Of a DNA stretch of 64,000 nt, positions 1 to 8,484 are shown piece after piece. Each line of letters begins with the position of its first letter. The stretch's first letter is position 1. Under the pieces are notes generated by a model that saw only the letters and a program-made list of their open reading frames with translations, ran no database searches and was not told where the DNA came from. The position numbers and the translations under genes are program-made. This DNA comes from Pseudomonas plecoglossicida NBRC 103162 = DSM 15088 (GTDB lineage: Bacteria; Pseudomonadota; Gammaproteobacteria; Pseudomonadales; Pseudomonadaceae): the NCBI RefSeq assembly GCF_000730665.1, contig NZ_BBIV01000011.1:62001-126000 (forward strand), in the 5' to 3' direction.

Positions 1-1
1 T

Positions 2-1186
2 CCGTGGGTACGCGACATGCTTCGCGAAATGCTCCTCAGCGTGCGTTGCGATGCCCAGTTGCATGAGTGTGCCGACGGTTCGCAGGCGTTGACGGCACTG
101 GCCAGCAAACCCGACCTGATCATCGCCGCCCGTGAACTGGCCGGCGTCGATGGTCTCGACCTGCTGCGCAAGGTTCGCGCCAAGGGCCCCGGGCTGCCGT
201 TCATCCTCATCAGCAGCCGCAGTGACAGCGCCAGCGTGCGCGAAGCGCTGCCGTTGCACCCCACGGCCTACCTGAGCAAGCCGCTGAACATGGAAAACCT
301 GCGCAAGCGCCTGCAGGAGCTGCTGCTGGCGGTGGGCGAGCAGATCGCTTGCCCGCTGCCGCCCTTGCAGCCCGGCGCGAGCCTGCCTGCCTACCTCGAA
401 CAGCGCAGGGCCAGTGCCGATGGTGGCCCGCTGTTCGCCGACGTGCAGCGGGCGATCAAGCGCGCGCTCAACCCTCAGGGGCTGAACCTCAAGGTGCTGG
501 AAGAAGAAGTGCGCAGTGATCCGCAGGTCACTGCCGTGCTGATCGCGGCCGCCAACAGCGCCAGCCTGCATCGCGATGCCCCGGTGCAGACCCTGATGCA
601 GGCGTTGACCAAGCTGGGCAGCACCCAGAGCATGAACCTGATCCTGGGTCTGACCCTCAAGCGCAGCGCGCGCCTGAGCGACCCCTTGCTGACGCCGCAG
701 GCCGCGCATTTCTGGAATCTGTCGTTGCATACCGCCGAGTACGCCCGCTCGCTGGCGCGCATGCTCGACCTGGATGAAGAGCGGTGCTATTGCGCGGGCT
801 TGCTGCATTGCCTGGGCGACCTGGCAGTGCTGCGTTGCTTGCAGGAGTGGCACCTGGCTGACGGGGAGCTCGACGAGGCGCGGGTGAAAGCCTCGCTCGG
901 TGACTTCGGTGCAGCGTTCGGTTCGGCCCTGCGTACCCGCTGGCGCTTGCCGCTGAGCCTGCGAGAGCTGATCGCGGCGATCTACCAGCTGGGCGGTGGG
1001 GTGTATTCGCGCGAGATCCTGGCCATGAACCTGGCTGGGCAGTTGGCGAGGTTGCCGGCGGACCAGGGGCTGGAGAAGGTGGCAGACAACAAGACTGCGC
1101 GATTGCTCAAGGTCGGGCTGCCGGAGTTGAGCCGGTTGCGCAAGGTTGAGAATCCGCCGGCGCCTGAAGAGCACGTTTCGACTTGA
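2..1186 (+). CDS. HDOD domain protein with degenerate receiver domain (5' end outside window)
   Basis: The frame is open at the left edge: Pro-Trp-Val-Arg-Asp codons precede the first Met at base 17, as in the helix 1 region of a receiver domain, so the true start lies upstream. The visible part holds the remainder of a CheY-like receiver, ending near the Ser-Lys-Pro-Leu motif at about base 280, then an HDOD domain (about residues 140-340 counted from base 17) with the typical Ala-Asn-Ser-Ala stretch. HDOD proteins are non-catalytic relatives of HD phosphohydrolases used as signalling scaffolds. The position expected to carry the phospho-acceptor Asp is Ala (codon at 128-130) while the Lys is kept, so this looks like a pseudo-receiver. 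The partner is unknown. It is convergent with the next gene across a REP pair. Confidence 0.85.
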   Translation, partial: PWVRDMLREMLLSVRCDAQLHECADGSQALTALASKPDLIIAARELAGVDGLDLLRKVRAKGPGLPFILISSRSDSASVREALPLHPTAYLSKPLNMENLRKRLQELLLAVGEQIACPLPPLQPGASLPAYLEQRRASADGGPLFADVQRAIKRALNPQGLNLKVLEEEVRSDPQVTAVLIAAANSASLHRDAPVQTLMQALTKLGSTQSMNLILGLTLKRSARLSDPLLTPQAAHFWNLSLHTAEYARSLARMLDLDEERCYCAGLLHCLGDLAVLRCLQEWHLADGELDEARVKASLGDFGAAFGSALRTRWRLPLSLRELIAAIYQLGGGVYSREILAMNLAGQLARLPADQGLEKVADNKTARLLKVGLPELSRLRKVENPPAPEEHVST

Positions 1187-1205
1187 GACCCTGGGGCCGC
1201 TTCGC

Positions 1206-1271
1206 GGCCCATCGCCGGCAAGCCGGCTCCTACAGGGTCGGTGTGGGAGCCGGCTTGCCGGCGATAGGGCC
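1206..1271. repeat. REP element pair (inverted)
   Basis: Two copies of the REP core (ATCGCCGGCAAGCCGGCTCC and its reverse complement) at about 1206-1236 and 1241-1271 face each other between the convergent HDOD and GGDEF genes. The pair could fold into a large hairpin and may help end transcription from both sides. Confidence 0.85.
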
Positions 1272-1294
1272 AACCCAGGCATCGAAGGCGCTGG

Positions 1295-2281
1295 TCAACC
1301 CCGCACTATCTGGTTCTTGCCCTGCCGCTTGGCCCGGTACATCGCCGCATCGGCCCGGCCGAACAAGCTGTCCACCGATTCATCCTCGTCGAGCAGCCCG
1401 GTCAGCCCCTGGCTCACCGTCACGCCATAGCTCTGCTGCCCATGGCTGAAGCTCAGCCGCTGGATCGCCCGCTGCAGCCGCTCGGCGATCTGCTCGGCGA
1501 CCTGTGCATCGCATCCCGGAAACACCGCCGCGAACTCCTCACCGCCAATACGCCCAAACAGGTCGCCCCGACGTAGCACGGCCTTGCCGCTGTCGGCGAT
1601 GCGTTGCAGCACCTGGTCACCCTCCTGGTGGCCGTAGCTGTCATTGATCTGTTTGAAATCATCGATGTCCAGCAGCAGGAACGCCAGAGGCGTGCCGTCC
1701 TCCCGGGCGCGGTCGAAGGCCTGGCGGGCGCAGTCGAAGAAGTGCCGGCGGTTGCTGCTCTGGGTCAGCACGTCGGTGGTGGCCAGGCGCTGCAGTTCGC
1801 CCTCAAGCTGCTTCTTCTCGGTGATGTCCTCGGCAATGCCGACGATGATCACCCGGTCGCCTTCGCGCTGCTGGTTGATGTAGCACTTGTCGCTCAGCCA
1901 GCGCAGCTGGCCGTTGCCGTTGAGGATGCGGTATTCGCGGTCCTCCACTGCGCCCTTGAGCAACACCTGGGCGAGGCTGCGCTCGGCGTATTCCAGGTCG
2001 TCGGGGTAGATGCTGTCGCGCCATTCGTTGTAGTCGGCCAGGACCAGGCTGGCCGGGCGACCGAAGATTCGCTCGTAGGCAGGGCTGACGTAGAGCACCT
2101 GGCGGGTTTCCCAGTCGAACGCCCAGAGCACGGCGTTGACGCTGTCCAGCAGCGAGCTGTAAAGCTGCTCGCGTTCGCTGAGCCGGGCCACTTCGCCCTG
2201 GGCGTGGAGCAGGGCGAGCAGGGTCTGGGCGGCTGCGGGTGGGGAGTTGCCGGGCAGGGATGAATCGATGTTCTTGGCCAT
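1295..2281 (-). CDS. PAS domain diguanylate cyclase (GGEEF)
   Basis: A predicted cytosolic c-di-GMP synthase of 328 residues. A PAS/PAC sensor region spans about 40-155 and a GGDEF domain about 165-325. The active-site signature is Gly-Gly-Glu-Glu-Phe (246-250), an active variant, and an RxxD inhibitory site (Arg-Arg-Gly-Asp, 237-240) lies five residues before it, so product feedback inhibition is expected. There is no membrane segment or signal peptide. The ATG at 2281 is chosen; an upstream in-frame GTG at 2335 would add 18 residues but has no clear ribosome binding site. It lies downstream of desA on the same strand, about 140 bases after its stop. The input signal for the PAS domain cannot be inferred. 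Confidence 0.88.
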   Translation of the reverse strand: MAKNIDSSLPGNSPPAAAQTLLALLHAQGEVARLSEREQLYSSLLDSVNAVLWAFDWETRQVLYVSPAYERIFGRPASLVLADYNEWRDSIYPDDLEYAERSLAQVLLKGAVEDREYRILNGNGQLRWLSDKCYINQQREGDRVIIVGIAEDITEKKQLEGELQRLATTDVLTQSSNRRHFFDCARQAFDRAREDGTPLAFLLLDIDDFKQINDSYGHQEGDQVLQRIADSGKAVLRRGDLFGRIGGEEFAAVFPGCDAQVAEQIAERLQRAIQRLSFSHGQQSYGVTVSQGLTGLLDEDESVDSLFGRADAAMYRAKRQGKNQIVRG

Positions 2282-2385
2282 GTGCACGGAGCGGTTCTCG
2301 ACGGGAAGGCGTGCGGCCACGAACCGGCCCGCCACGCGGGCGATGTGCCGGATTCGAGTGTGTTCGAGGGGGTGAAGTTCCGAGC

Positions 2386-2412
2386 CGGCACGCCCTGGGA
2401 CGGGGCGTGCCG
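2386..2412. other. GC-rich hairpin downstream of desA
   Basis: A 10-bp stem (CGGCACGCCC paired with GGGCGTGCCG) with a short loop lies just past the desA stop codon. There is no T-run on the desA strand, so it is either a Rho-assisted end or an mRNA 3' stabiliser rather than a standard intrinsic terminator. Confidence 0.5.
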
Positions 2413-2422
2413 ATCAACGGCA

Positions 2423-3607
2423 TCAGACGGCGCCGGGACGCAGGGAGTAGGTTTTCAGCTGCGCCGCGAAGTCGCGCAGGGCGTGGATGCCGCTGGCCTC
2501 GGCCTCGTGCACCCAGTCTTTCATCGCCGACAGCATGTCGTGGCCGTTGGCGCTGGTGCGGGCCCAGATCTGTTGCAGCGCCAGGCGCTTCTCGTAGATG
2601 GTCTTGAGCGCCTGGCTGTGGGCGAGCATGGTCTCGATACGCACATGGTGGCGGTCCTGCAGCAGGCTGGTTTCCCGCGACAGCAGGCGCTTGGCGCGGC
2701 GGAAACGGTGGCGCACCGACGCGTCGACCTTGCCCAGCTCCTGCTTGACCAGCGGGCCGATCACCAGCTTGCGGTACTGGGCCATGATCTGGAAACGGTT
2801 GTTCAGGATGGCCATGGCAGTGTCCATGTCCAGGCTGGCCTTGCCCTCGACGCGATGGGCAATGGGCGCCACGCGTTGCACCTTGGCCAGGCGCAGCAGG
2901 CACAGCAGGCGGATCCAGGCCCAGCCCATGTCGAACTCCCAGCGCTTGACCGACAACTTGGCCGAGTTGGGGTAGGTATGATGGTTGTTGTGCAGCTCCT
3001 CTCCGCCAATGATGATGCCCCAGGGCACCAGGTTGGTGGCGGCGTCGCGGCATTCGAAGTTGCGATAGCCCACCGCGTGGCCCAGGCCGTTGACCACCCC
3101 GGCGGCCCAGAACGGGATCCACATCATCTGTACCGCCCAGACGGTGATGCCGAGGGTACCGAACAGCAGCAGGTCGATCACGGCCATCAGGGCGATGCCA
3201 CCGAGCTTGTAGCGGGAATAGAGGTTGCGCTCGATCCAGTCGTCCGGGCAGTTCTTGCCGTAGATGCGCAGCGTCTCGGGGTTGCGTGCCTCTTCGCGGT
3301 ACAGCTCGGCGCCTTTGCGCAGCACGGTGCCCAGGCCTTTGTACACAGGGCTGTGCGGGTCATCGGGCGTTTCGCACTTGGCGTGGTGCTTGCGGTGCAC
3401 GGCGGTCCATTCGCGGGTGTTCTGCGCGGTGGTCAACCACAGCCAGAAGCGGAAGAAGTGCTTGAGCGCGCCGTTGAGCTCCAGGGCGCGGTGGGCGGAG
3501 TAGCGGTGCAGGTAGATGGTGACGCTGACGATGGTCACATGGGTCATCAGCAGGGTGACGCCGATCAGTTGCCAGACCGACAAGTCGAGTAGACCGTTGT
3601 ACCACAT
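2423..3607 (-). CDS. desA: Delta-9 acyl desaturase DesA
   Basis: A membrane-bound di-iron fatty acid desaturase of 394 residues that inserts a cis double bond into acyl chains aerobically, adjusting membrane fluidity. All three histidine boxes are present: HRYSAH (34-39), HRKHH (71-75) and HNNHH (206-210). Hydrophobic segments near 10-30, 50-62 and 135-175 fit the four-helix topology of the family. The C-terminal 130 residues are charged and helical, as in other Pseudomonas DesA proteins. The ATG at 3607 is followed directly by Trp-Tyr-Asn. It is transcribed divergently from the GGDEF-EAL gene, with about 110 bases between the two genes. Function is assigned from the boxes and overall likeness; substrate position is inferred from the family. 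Confidence 0.9.
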   Translation of the reverse strand: MWYNGLLDLSVWQLIGVTLLMTHVTIVSVTIYLHRYSAHRALELNGALKHFFRFWLWLTTAQNTREWTAVHRKHHAKCETPDDPHSPVYKGLGTVLRKGAELYREEARNPETLRIYGKNCPDDWIERNLYSRYKLGGIALMAVIDLLLFGTLGITVWAVQMMWIPFWAAGVVNGLGHAVGYRNFECRDAATNLVPWGIIIGGEELHNNHHTYPNSAKLSVKRWEFDMGWAWIRLLCLLRLAKVQRVAPIAHRVEGKASLDMDTAMAILNNRFQIMAQYRKLVIGPLVKQELGKVDASVRHRFRRAKRLLSRETSLLQDRHHVRIETMLAHSQALKTIYEKRLALQQIWARTSANGHDMLSAMKDWVHEAEASGIHALRDFAAQLKTYSLRPGAV

Positions 3608-3754
3608 GGATATGGAAACCCTCGGGATTGCGGGGGAAAGGACTGATTATCCCTTGGCCGGGAAATAAAACCAGTCACCCTTTCAGATAGGACGTCACTG
3701 TTTGTTTCTGCCTTTATAATGTCCCATTCTTTTTCATGGGTTTTCTCTCCCGAC

Positions 3755-5650
3755 ATGTCTGTTTCCGTTCGCGACGCCTTGCGCATGGCCGCGCTCTACG
3801 TGGTGCTCTCGTTCCTGTGGCTGGTATTGGCGGAACTGGTGTTGCGCAACATTTCCGATGACCCCCTGGCACAGCACGTGGGTCGGCAGATCAATGTGGT
3901 GGTCTGGGTCCTGGTCAGTGCCCTGCTGATCTTCTTTTCCCGCGCTCGCCTGCTCAACTTCATCGGCGTTGGCGCCCGCCTGCGCCGCGACGATCGCGAA
4001 CGCCTGCGCATGGCGGCGGCGGTATTCGACAGCACCCTGGAAGGTGTGCTGGTGACCGACCGCGATGGCCTGATCGTGCACGTCAACCGCGCCTTCATGC
4101 GCATCACCGGCTACCAGGCCGACGAAGTGCTGGGCCATCGACCGAGCAAGTTCAAGTCCGGCCGCCACGGTGTGTCGTTCTACCAGGACATCTTCTCCAC
4201 CCTGGCAGAGAAGGGCGAGTGGAGCGGGGAGGTCTGGAACCGTCGCAAGAGCGGCGAAATCTATCCGCAGTGGCAGACCATCTGCGCCATTCGCGACGAC
4301 AGCGGCGAGCTGACCCATTACGTGGCCGTGTTCAGCGATATCAGCGCGATCATGCATTCCGAGCAGGAGTTGGCCTACCTGGCCCATCACGACCCGCTCA
4401 CCGGCCTGCCCAACCGCCTGCTGTTCAACGACCGCGTCGAGCAGGCACTGGCCTCGGCCCAGGCCAACAAGCGCGGCTGCGGCTTGCTGCTGCTCGACCT
4501 GGATCACTTCCAGAGCATCAACGATGGCCTGGGCCACACCATCGGCGACCAGTTGCTCAAGCTGGTGGGCGAACGCCTGCGCGACCTGCTGGGCAACGGC
4601 GTGACCCTCGCGCGCCTGGGGGGCGACGAGTTCGGCGTGCTGCTCGAGCACTGTCAGGAGGTCGGCCAGGCCGACAAGCTGGCGCAGAGCATCATCGACC
4701 GCCTGCGCGAAGCCTTCGAATTCGAGGGACATCGGTTGTTCATCAGCGCCAGTGTCGGTATCAGCCTGTTCCCTAGCGATGCGCTGGGTGCCGAGCAGCT
4801 GCTGCGCAATGCCGATGCGGCGTTGTTCAAGGCCAAGGGCAATGGCCGCGCCTGTTACGCCTTGTACACCGAAGAACTGACTGCCCATGCCCAGCATCGG
4901 GTGGAAACCGCCGGTGAACTGCGCCGTGCGCTGGAGCAGGATGAACTGCGGGTGTTCTACCAGCCGGTCTACGACCTGTTCACCGCGCGCCTGGTCGGGG
5001 TCGAGGCGCTGGTGCGCTGGCAGCACCCGCTGCGGGGCATGGTATCGCCAGGCGAGTTCATCCCCATCGCCGAGCGCACGGGGCTGATTGCCGAGATCGA
5101 TGCCTGGGTGCTGCGCAGTGCGTGCCGGCAGATGGTCCAGTGGCAAGCACAGGGGCGAGTGCTGGCGTTCGTTGCGGTCAACGTCTCCAGCCGCCTGTTT
5201 GGCCAGCGGGAACTGTACCAGCAGGTGGCCGAGGTGCTGCACGAAACCGGTCTGGACCCCGCAATGCTGGAACTGGAAGTGACCGAAAGCGCGGTGATGG
5301 AAGACCCGGAAGTCGCGCTGGAGCAATTGCATCGCCTGCGCGAGCTGGGCCTGAACCTGGCGATCGACGACTTTGGCACAGGCTATTCGTCGTTGCTGCG
5401 GCTCAAGCGCCTGCCGGTGCAGAAGCTGAAGATCGACCAGGGCTTCGTTGCCGGGCTACCGCTGGATGAGGATGACATCGCGATCGTGCGGGTGATCATT
5501 GCCCTGGCGCGAAGCATGGGCATGCAGGTGCATGCCGAGGGCATCGAACAGGCAGAGCAGGCGCGGTTCCTGCTGGAGCACCAGTGTCAGTTGGGGCAGG
5601 GGTACTGGTTCGGGCGGCCGCTGCCAGCGCAGGATCTGCGCTGGGGGTGA
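3755..5650 (+). CDS. Membrane PAS-GGDEF-EAL protein (c-di-GMP turnover)
   Basis: A 631-residue dual-domain protein. Two N-terminal hydrophobic helices (about 11-31 and 44-62) anchor it in the inner membrane, followed by a PAS domain (about 85-200), a GGDEF domain with intact Gly-Gly-Asp-Glu-Phe (289-293) and an EAL domain with Glu-Ala-Leu (417-419). The EAL catalytic core also keeps DDFGTGYSS and the Lys-Ile-Asp stretch, so both cyclase and phosphodiesterase activity are possible. An in-frame ATG at 3719 overlaps a perfect -10 hexamer (TATAAT, 3715-3720), so the ATG at 3755, which opens Met-Ser-Val-Ser-Val-Arg-Asp, is preferred. The signal sensed and the net activity cannot be told from sequence. 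Confidence 0.88.
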   Translation: MSVSVRDALRMAALYVVLSFLWLVLAELVLRNISDDPLAQHVGRQINVVVWVLVSALLIFFSRARLLNFIGVGARLRRDDRERLRMAAAVFDSTLEGVLVTDRDGLIVHVNRAFMRITGYQADEVLGHRPSKFKSGRHGVSFYQDIFSTLAEKGEWSGEVWNRRKSGEIYPQWQTICAIRDDSGELTHYVAVFSDISAIMHSEQELAYLAHHDPLTGLPNRLLFNDRVEQALASAQANKRGCGLLLLDLDHFQSINDGLGHTIGDQLLKLVGERLRDLLGNGVTLARLGGDEFGVLLEHCQEVGQADKLAQSIIDRLREAFEFEGHRLFISASVGISLFPSDALGAEQLLRNADAALFKAKGNGRACYALYTEELTAHAQHRVETAGELRRALEQDELRVFYQPVYDLFTARLVGVEALVRWQHPLRGMVSPGEFIPIAERTGLIAEIDAWVLRSACRQMVQWQAQGRVLAFVAVNVSSRLFGQRELYQQVAEVLHETGLDPAMLELEVTESAVMEDPEVALEQLHRLRELGLNLAIDDFGTGYSSLLRLKRLPVQKLKIDQGFVAGLPLDEDDIAIVRVIIALARSMGMQVHAEGIEQAEQARFLLEHQCQLGQGYWFGRPLPAQDLRWG

Positions 5651-5684
5651 GGGGTGATTGTCTTGGGATTTATGGTGCGGGTGA

Positions 5685-5907
5685 GATCGAGCGCCGCCCG
5701 CGCGGCAGCATCGCGAGCTGCGCTCGCTCCTACGTTTGTTTCGGGCCAATCAGCCCAGTTGGATGTGCGCGCGAACGCCTTGGCGCATGTCTCGATATCG
5801 CGCCGTACAATCAAGGCGGTCGCGCGCTTGCGTCACAGGCATAACTGGCCAGAAACAAACGTAGGAGCGAGCGTAGCTCGCGATGCGCCGCGTGGGCGGC
5901 GCTCGAT
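5685..5907. repeat. Long inverted repeat flanking about 109 bp
   Basis: The arm at 5685-5742 and the arm at 5852-5907 are reverse complements over about 57 bases with only two mismatches and one indel. Both carry a GTAGGAGCGAGC-type core, a family distinct from the other REPs in the window. The unit fills the gap between the GGDEF-EAL gene and metI, which converge here. It resembles a BIME/MITE-like element; no ORF lies inside. Confidence 0.85.
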
Positions 5908-5937
5908 ATACGCCCCAACCAATCACTCAAGCCAAAC

Positions 5938-6582
5938 TCAGCGCTTGTTCAACCCCTTGGCCAACCGATCCCCCCCAAGCTGAATCAACGCCACCAGCGC
6001 CACCAGCATGGCAATCACCGTCAGCATGATCTGGCTGTCGAACCGTTGATACCCATAGCGGTAGGCAATGTCCCCCAGCCCACCTGCACCAATCGCCCCG
6101 GCCATGGCCGAGGAGTTGATCAACGTCACCAGGGTAATGGTGAAACCCCCGACAATCCCCGGCAGTGCCTCGGGCAACAGCACATGCCAGACAATGTGCC
6201 AGCGTCGGCAGCCCATGGCCTGGGCAGCTTCCACCAGCCCATGGTCGACCTCGCGCAAGCTCACCTCGGCGATCCGCGCGAAGAATGGTGTGGCGGCGAT
6301 GGTCAGCGGTACCACTGCAGCCCATACGCCATAGGTGGTGCCGACCACCAGACGGGTGAAGGGGATCAGCGCCACCATCAGGATCAGGAACGGGATCGAA
6401 CGGAACAGGTTCACGAAGGCGCCCAGCACCCGGTTCAACGAAGGCGCCGCGAAAATCCCGCCCTTGTCGCTGGTAACCAGCAGCACCGCCATCGGCACGC
6501 CCACCAGCAAAGCGATCAGTGACGACACGCCCACCATCAGCAGGGTGTCGAGCAATCCTTCGAGCAGTCGATCAAACCACAT
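5938..6582 (-). CDS. metI: Methionine-type ABC transporter permease
   Basis: A 214-residue inner-membrane permease of the MetI family with about five hydrophobic segments. The cytoplasmic coupling loop Glu-Ala-Ala-Gln-Ala-Met-Gly (118-124) contacts the ATPase. It is the last gene of the operon sfnB2-sfnB1-monooxygenase-metQ-metN-metI, and its start overlaps the 3' end of metN by 11 bases. Because the operon encodes flavin monooxygenases for organosulfur compounds, the substrate may be a sulfur compound other than methionine; the symbol reflects the family only. Confidence 0.88.
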   Translation of the reverse strand: MWFDRLLEGLLDTLLMVGVSSLIALLVGVPMAVLLVTSDKGGIFAAPSLNRVLGAFVNLFRSIPFLILMVALIPFTRLVVGTTYGVWAAVVPLTIAATPFFARIAEVSLREVDHGLVEAAQAMGCRRWHIVWHVLLPEALPGIVGGFTITLVTLINSSAMAGAIGAGGLGDIAYRYGYQRFDSQIMLTVIAMLVALVALIQLGGDRLAKGLNKR

Positions 6583-7681
6583 GGCCCAGCACCTCCACGT
6601 CCTCGGCCCAGCGGCGGGCGTGTTCGAGCAATTGTCGGGTGTCGTGGGGCGAACCCTGCACCGACAGGATCAGTTGCCCCAGGGCATGTTCGCCGATGGT
6701 TTCCACACCGCCCTGGAGCAGGCGTACCCGCCCGCCCAGGTCATGAAACAGCTCCGACAACGGCGGTTCGCCGATCACGTTGAGCTTGAGCACCAACGCA
6801 GCGTCACGGCTCGCCGGATTGGCCTGCAGCCGGGCCTGCAAGGTCGCTGGCAACTTGGCCTGCAGCGGTGCGAGCAGGGTCCGGGTGACTTCATGGCGGG
6901 GTGTGCCGAACACTTTCCAGACTTCACCTTGTTCGACGACCTGGCCGCGCTCGAGCACCACCACGCGATGGCAGATGTCGCGTATCACCGCCATTTCATG
7001 GGTGATCAGCACCACGGTCAGGCTCAGGCGCTGGTTGATGGTGCGCAGCAGTTCGAGGATCGAGGCGGTGGTTTCCGGGTCCAGCGCCGAAGTTGCTTCG
7101 TCGCACAGCAGGATCTCGGGGTCGTGCACCAGGGCGCGGGCGATGCCCACGCGCTGTTTCTGGCCACCCGACAACTGGGCCGGGTAGACCTGATGCTTTT
7201 CGGCAAGGCCCACCAGCTCCAGCAACTCGCGCACCTTGCGCTGGCGTTCGGCCTTGGCCACGCCGGCCACCTTCAGGGGCAGCTCGACGTTCTGCCACAC
7301 GGTCTTGGCCGACATCAGGTTGAAGTGCTGGAAGATCATGCCGATGCGCCGGCGCAGTGCCACCAGGCGGTCTTCGTCGAAGGGGGCGATGTCGACCTGG
7401 TCGATCAGCACGCGGCCCTGGCTGGGTTGTTCCAGGCGGTTGATGGTGCGCAGCAGTGACGATTTGCCCGCACCGCTGCGGCCGATGATGCCGAAGATTT
7501 CGCCGCGACGAATGTTCAGGTCGATGCCTTGCAATGCCGGCTGCTCCTGGCCCGGGTAGGTCTTGCCGAGGCCGACGAAGCGCACATGGGCTTCGTTGAC
7601 CTCCGGGCGCAAGGCCTGCTCCCGAGCCGGTGGCGGCAAGGTTCGAGCGGTGGGCGCCTTCAAGGCGTTGGCCTGGCTCAT
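6572..7681 (-). CDS. metN: Methionine-type ABC transporter ATP-binding protein
   Basis: A 369-residue ABC ATPase that powers the MetI/MetQ importer. It has Walker [10 protein letters not shown] (67-75), the signature LSGGQKQR near 165-175, Walker B ending Cys-Asp-Glu, and a C-terminal NIL domain (about 290-366), the small regulatory domain by which MetN proteins sense internal substrate. The N-terminal 30 residues are an Ala/Pro-rich extension not needed for the ABC fold. It starts two bases after the metQ stop, so the three transport genes are translationally linked. The NIL domain fixes the family firmly; the actual substrate is uncertain because of the oxygenase neighbours. Confidence 0.9.
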   Translation of the reverse strand: MSQANALKAPTARTLPPPAREQALRPEVNEAHVRFVGLGKTYPGQEQPALQGIDLNIRRGEIFGIIGRSGAGKSSLLRTINRLEQPSQGRVLIDQVDIAPFDEDRLVALRRRIGMIFQHFNLMSAKTVWQNVELPLKVAGVAKAERQRKVRELLELVGLAEKHQVYPAQLSGGQKQRVGIARALVHDPEILLCDEATSALDPETTASILELLRTINQRLSLTVVLITHEMAVIRDICHRVVVLERGQVVEQGEVWKVFGTPRHEVTRTLLAPLQAKLPATLQARLQANPASRDAALVLKLNVIGEPPLSELFHDLGGRVRLLQGGVETIGEHALGQLILSVQGSPHDTRQLLEHARRWAEDVEVLGHVV

Positions 7682-7683
7682 GT

Positions 7684-8484
7684 TCAGCCTTCCCAGCCGG
7701 CTTGGTAGAGGCTGCCGTGGGCCTTGTCCAGCGCTGCGCGCACGGCGGGCGAATGCTGGTAGATGTCGACGAACCTGGCCAGGCGCGGGTCGTCCTTGCT
7801 CTGCGGGCGGATGACGAACTGGATCACGTATTCCTTGTTCTCAAGGCCGTCGAACAGCAGGGCCGAGGTGGCATCGAAGCTGTTGGCCAGGCGGATGTAG
7901 GCGGGGTAGCCCTGCACCAGGTCGGCATCGTCATAGGCGCGCACCAGCTGCACGGCCTCCACCTGCAGGATCTTCAGCTTCTTCGGGTTGGCGACGATGT
8001 CGTCTTCGGTGGCCTTGTAGCCGACGCCCGGCTTGAGCGTGATCAATCCGGCCTTGGCCAGCAGTTGCAGGCCACGGCCGCTGTTGATCGGGTCGTTGGC
8101 GATGGCCACGCTGGCGCCTTCGGGCAGCTCGGCGAAGCTTTTGTACTGCTTCGAGTAGAGGCCGACGTTGTTGATGATGCCCGGTGCGTAGGGCTCCAGC
8201 GTGAAGCCTGCCGCGGCCTTGGCGTTCTCCAGGAAGGGGATGTGCTGGAAGTAGTTCACATCGATGTCGCCGCTGTTGAGGCTCACGTTCGGCGCGATCC
8301 AGTCGCTGAATTCGATCAGCTTCACTTCCAGGCCCTGCTTGTGGGCTTCTTCCACGGCAGCTTCCAGCGGGATGGCGAAGGCGGCGGTGGTGCCGATCTT
8401 CAGCGGCTCGGCAGCCACTGCAGCGCTGGACAGACCGAGGGCGAGGGCGATGGCCGCGACGGGCCGGAACAGGTTCTCAAGCAT
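7684..8484 (-). CDS. metQ: MetQ/NlpA-family substrate-binding protein
   Basis: A 266-residue periplasmic binding protein of the NlpA/MetQ family. The ATG at 8484 opens a signal peptide (Met-Leu-Glu-Asn-Leu-Phe-Arg, then a hydrophobic run ending Ala-Val-Ala-Ala). The mature part starts Glu-Pro-Leu-Lys-Ile-Gly, as usual for the family. No lipobox Cys is present, and no Cys was seen in the protein, so it should be soluble in the periplasm rather than a lipoprotein as in E. coli MetQ. Its first codons overlap the end of the upstream monooxygenase gene by 8 bases. It probably binds the compound processed by the oxygenases; this is inference from context. Confidence 0.87.
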   Translation of the reverse strand: MLENLFRPVAAIALALGLSSAAVAAEPLKIGTTAAFAIPLEAAVEEAHKQGLEVKLIEFSDWIAPNVSLNSGDIDVNYFQHIPFLENAKAAAGFTLEPYAPGIINNVGLYSKQYKSFAELPEGASVAIANDPINSGRGLQLLAKAGLITLKPGVGYKATEDDIVANPKKLKILQVEAVQLVRAYDDADLVQGYPAYIRLANSFDATSALLFDGLENKEYVIQFVIRPQSKDDPRLARFVDIYQHSPAVRAALDKAHGSLYQAGWEG

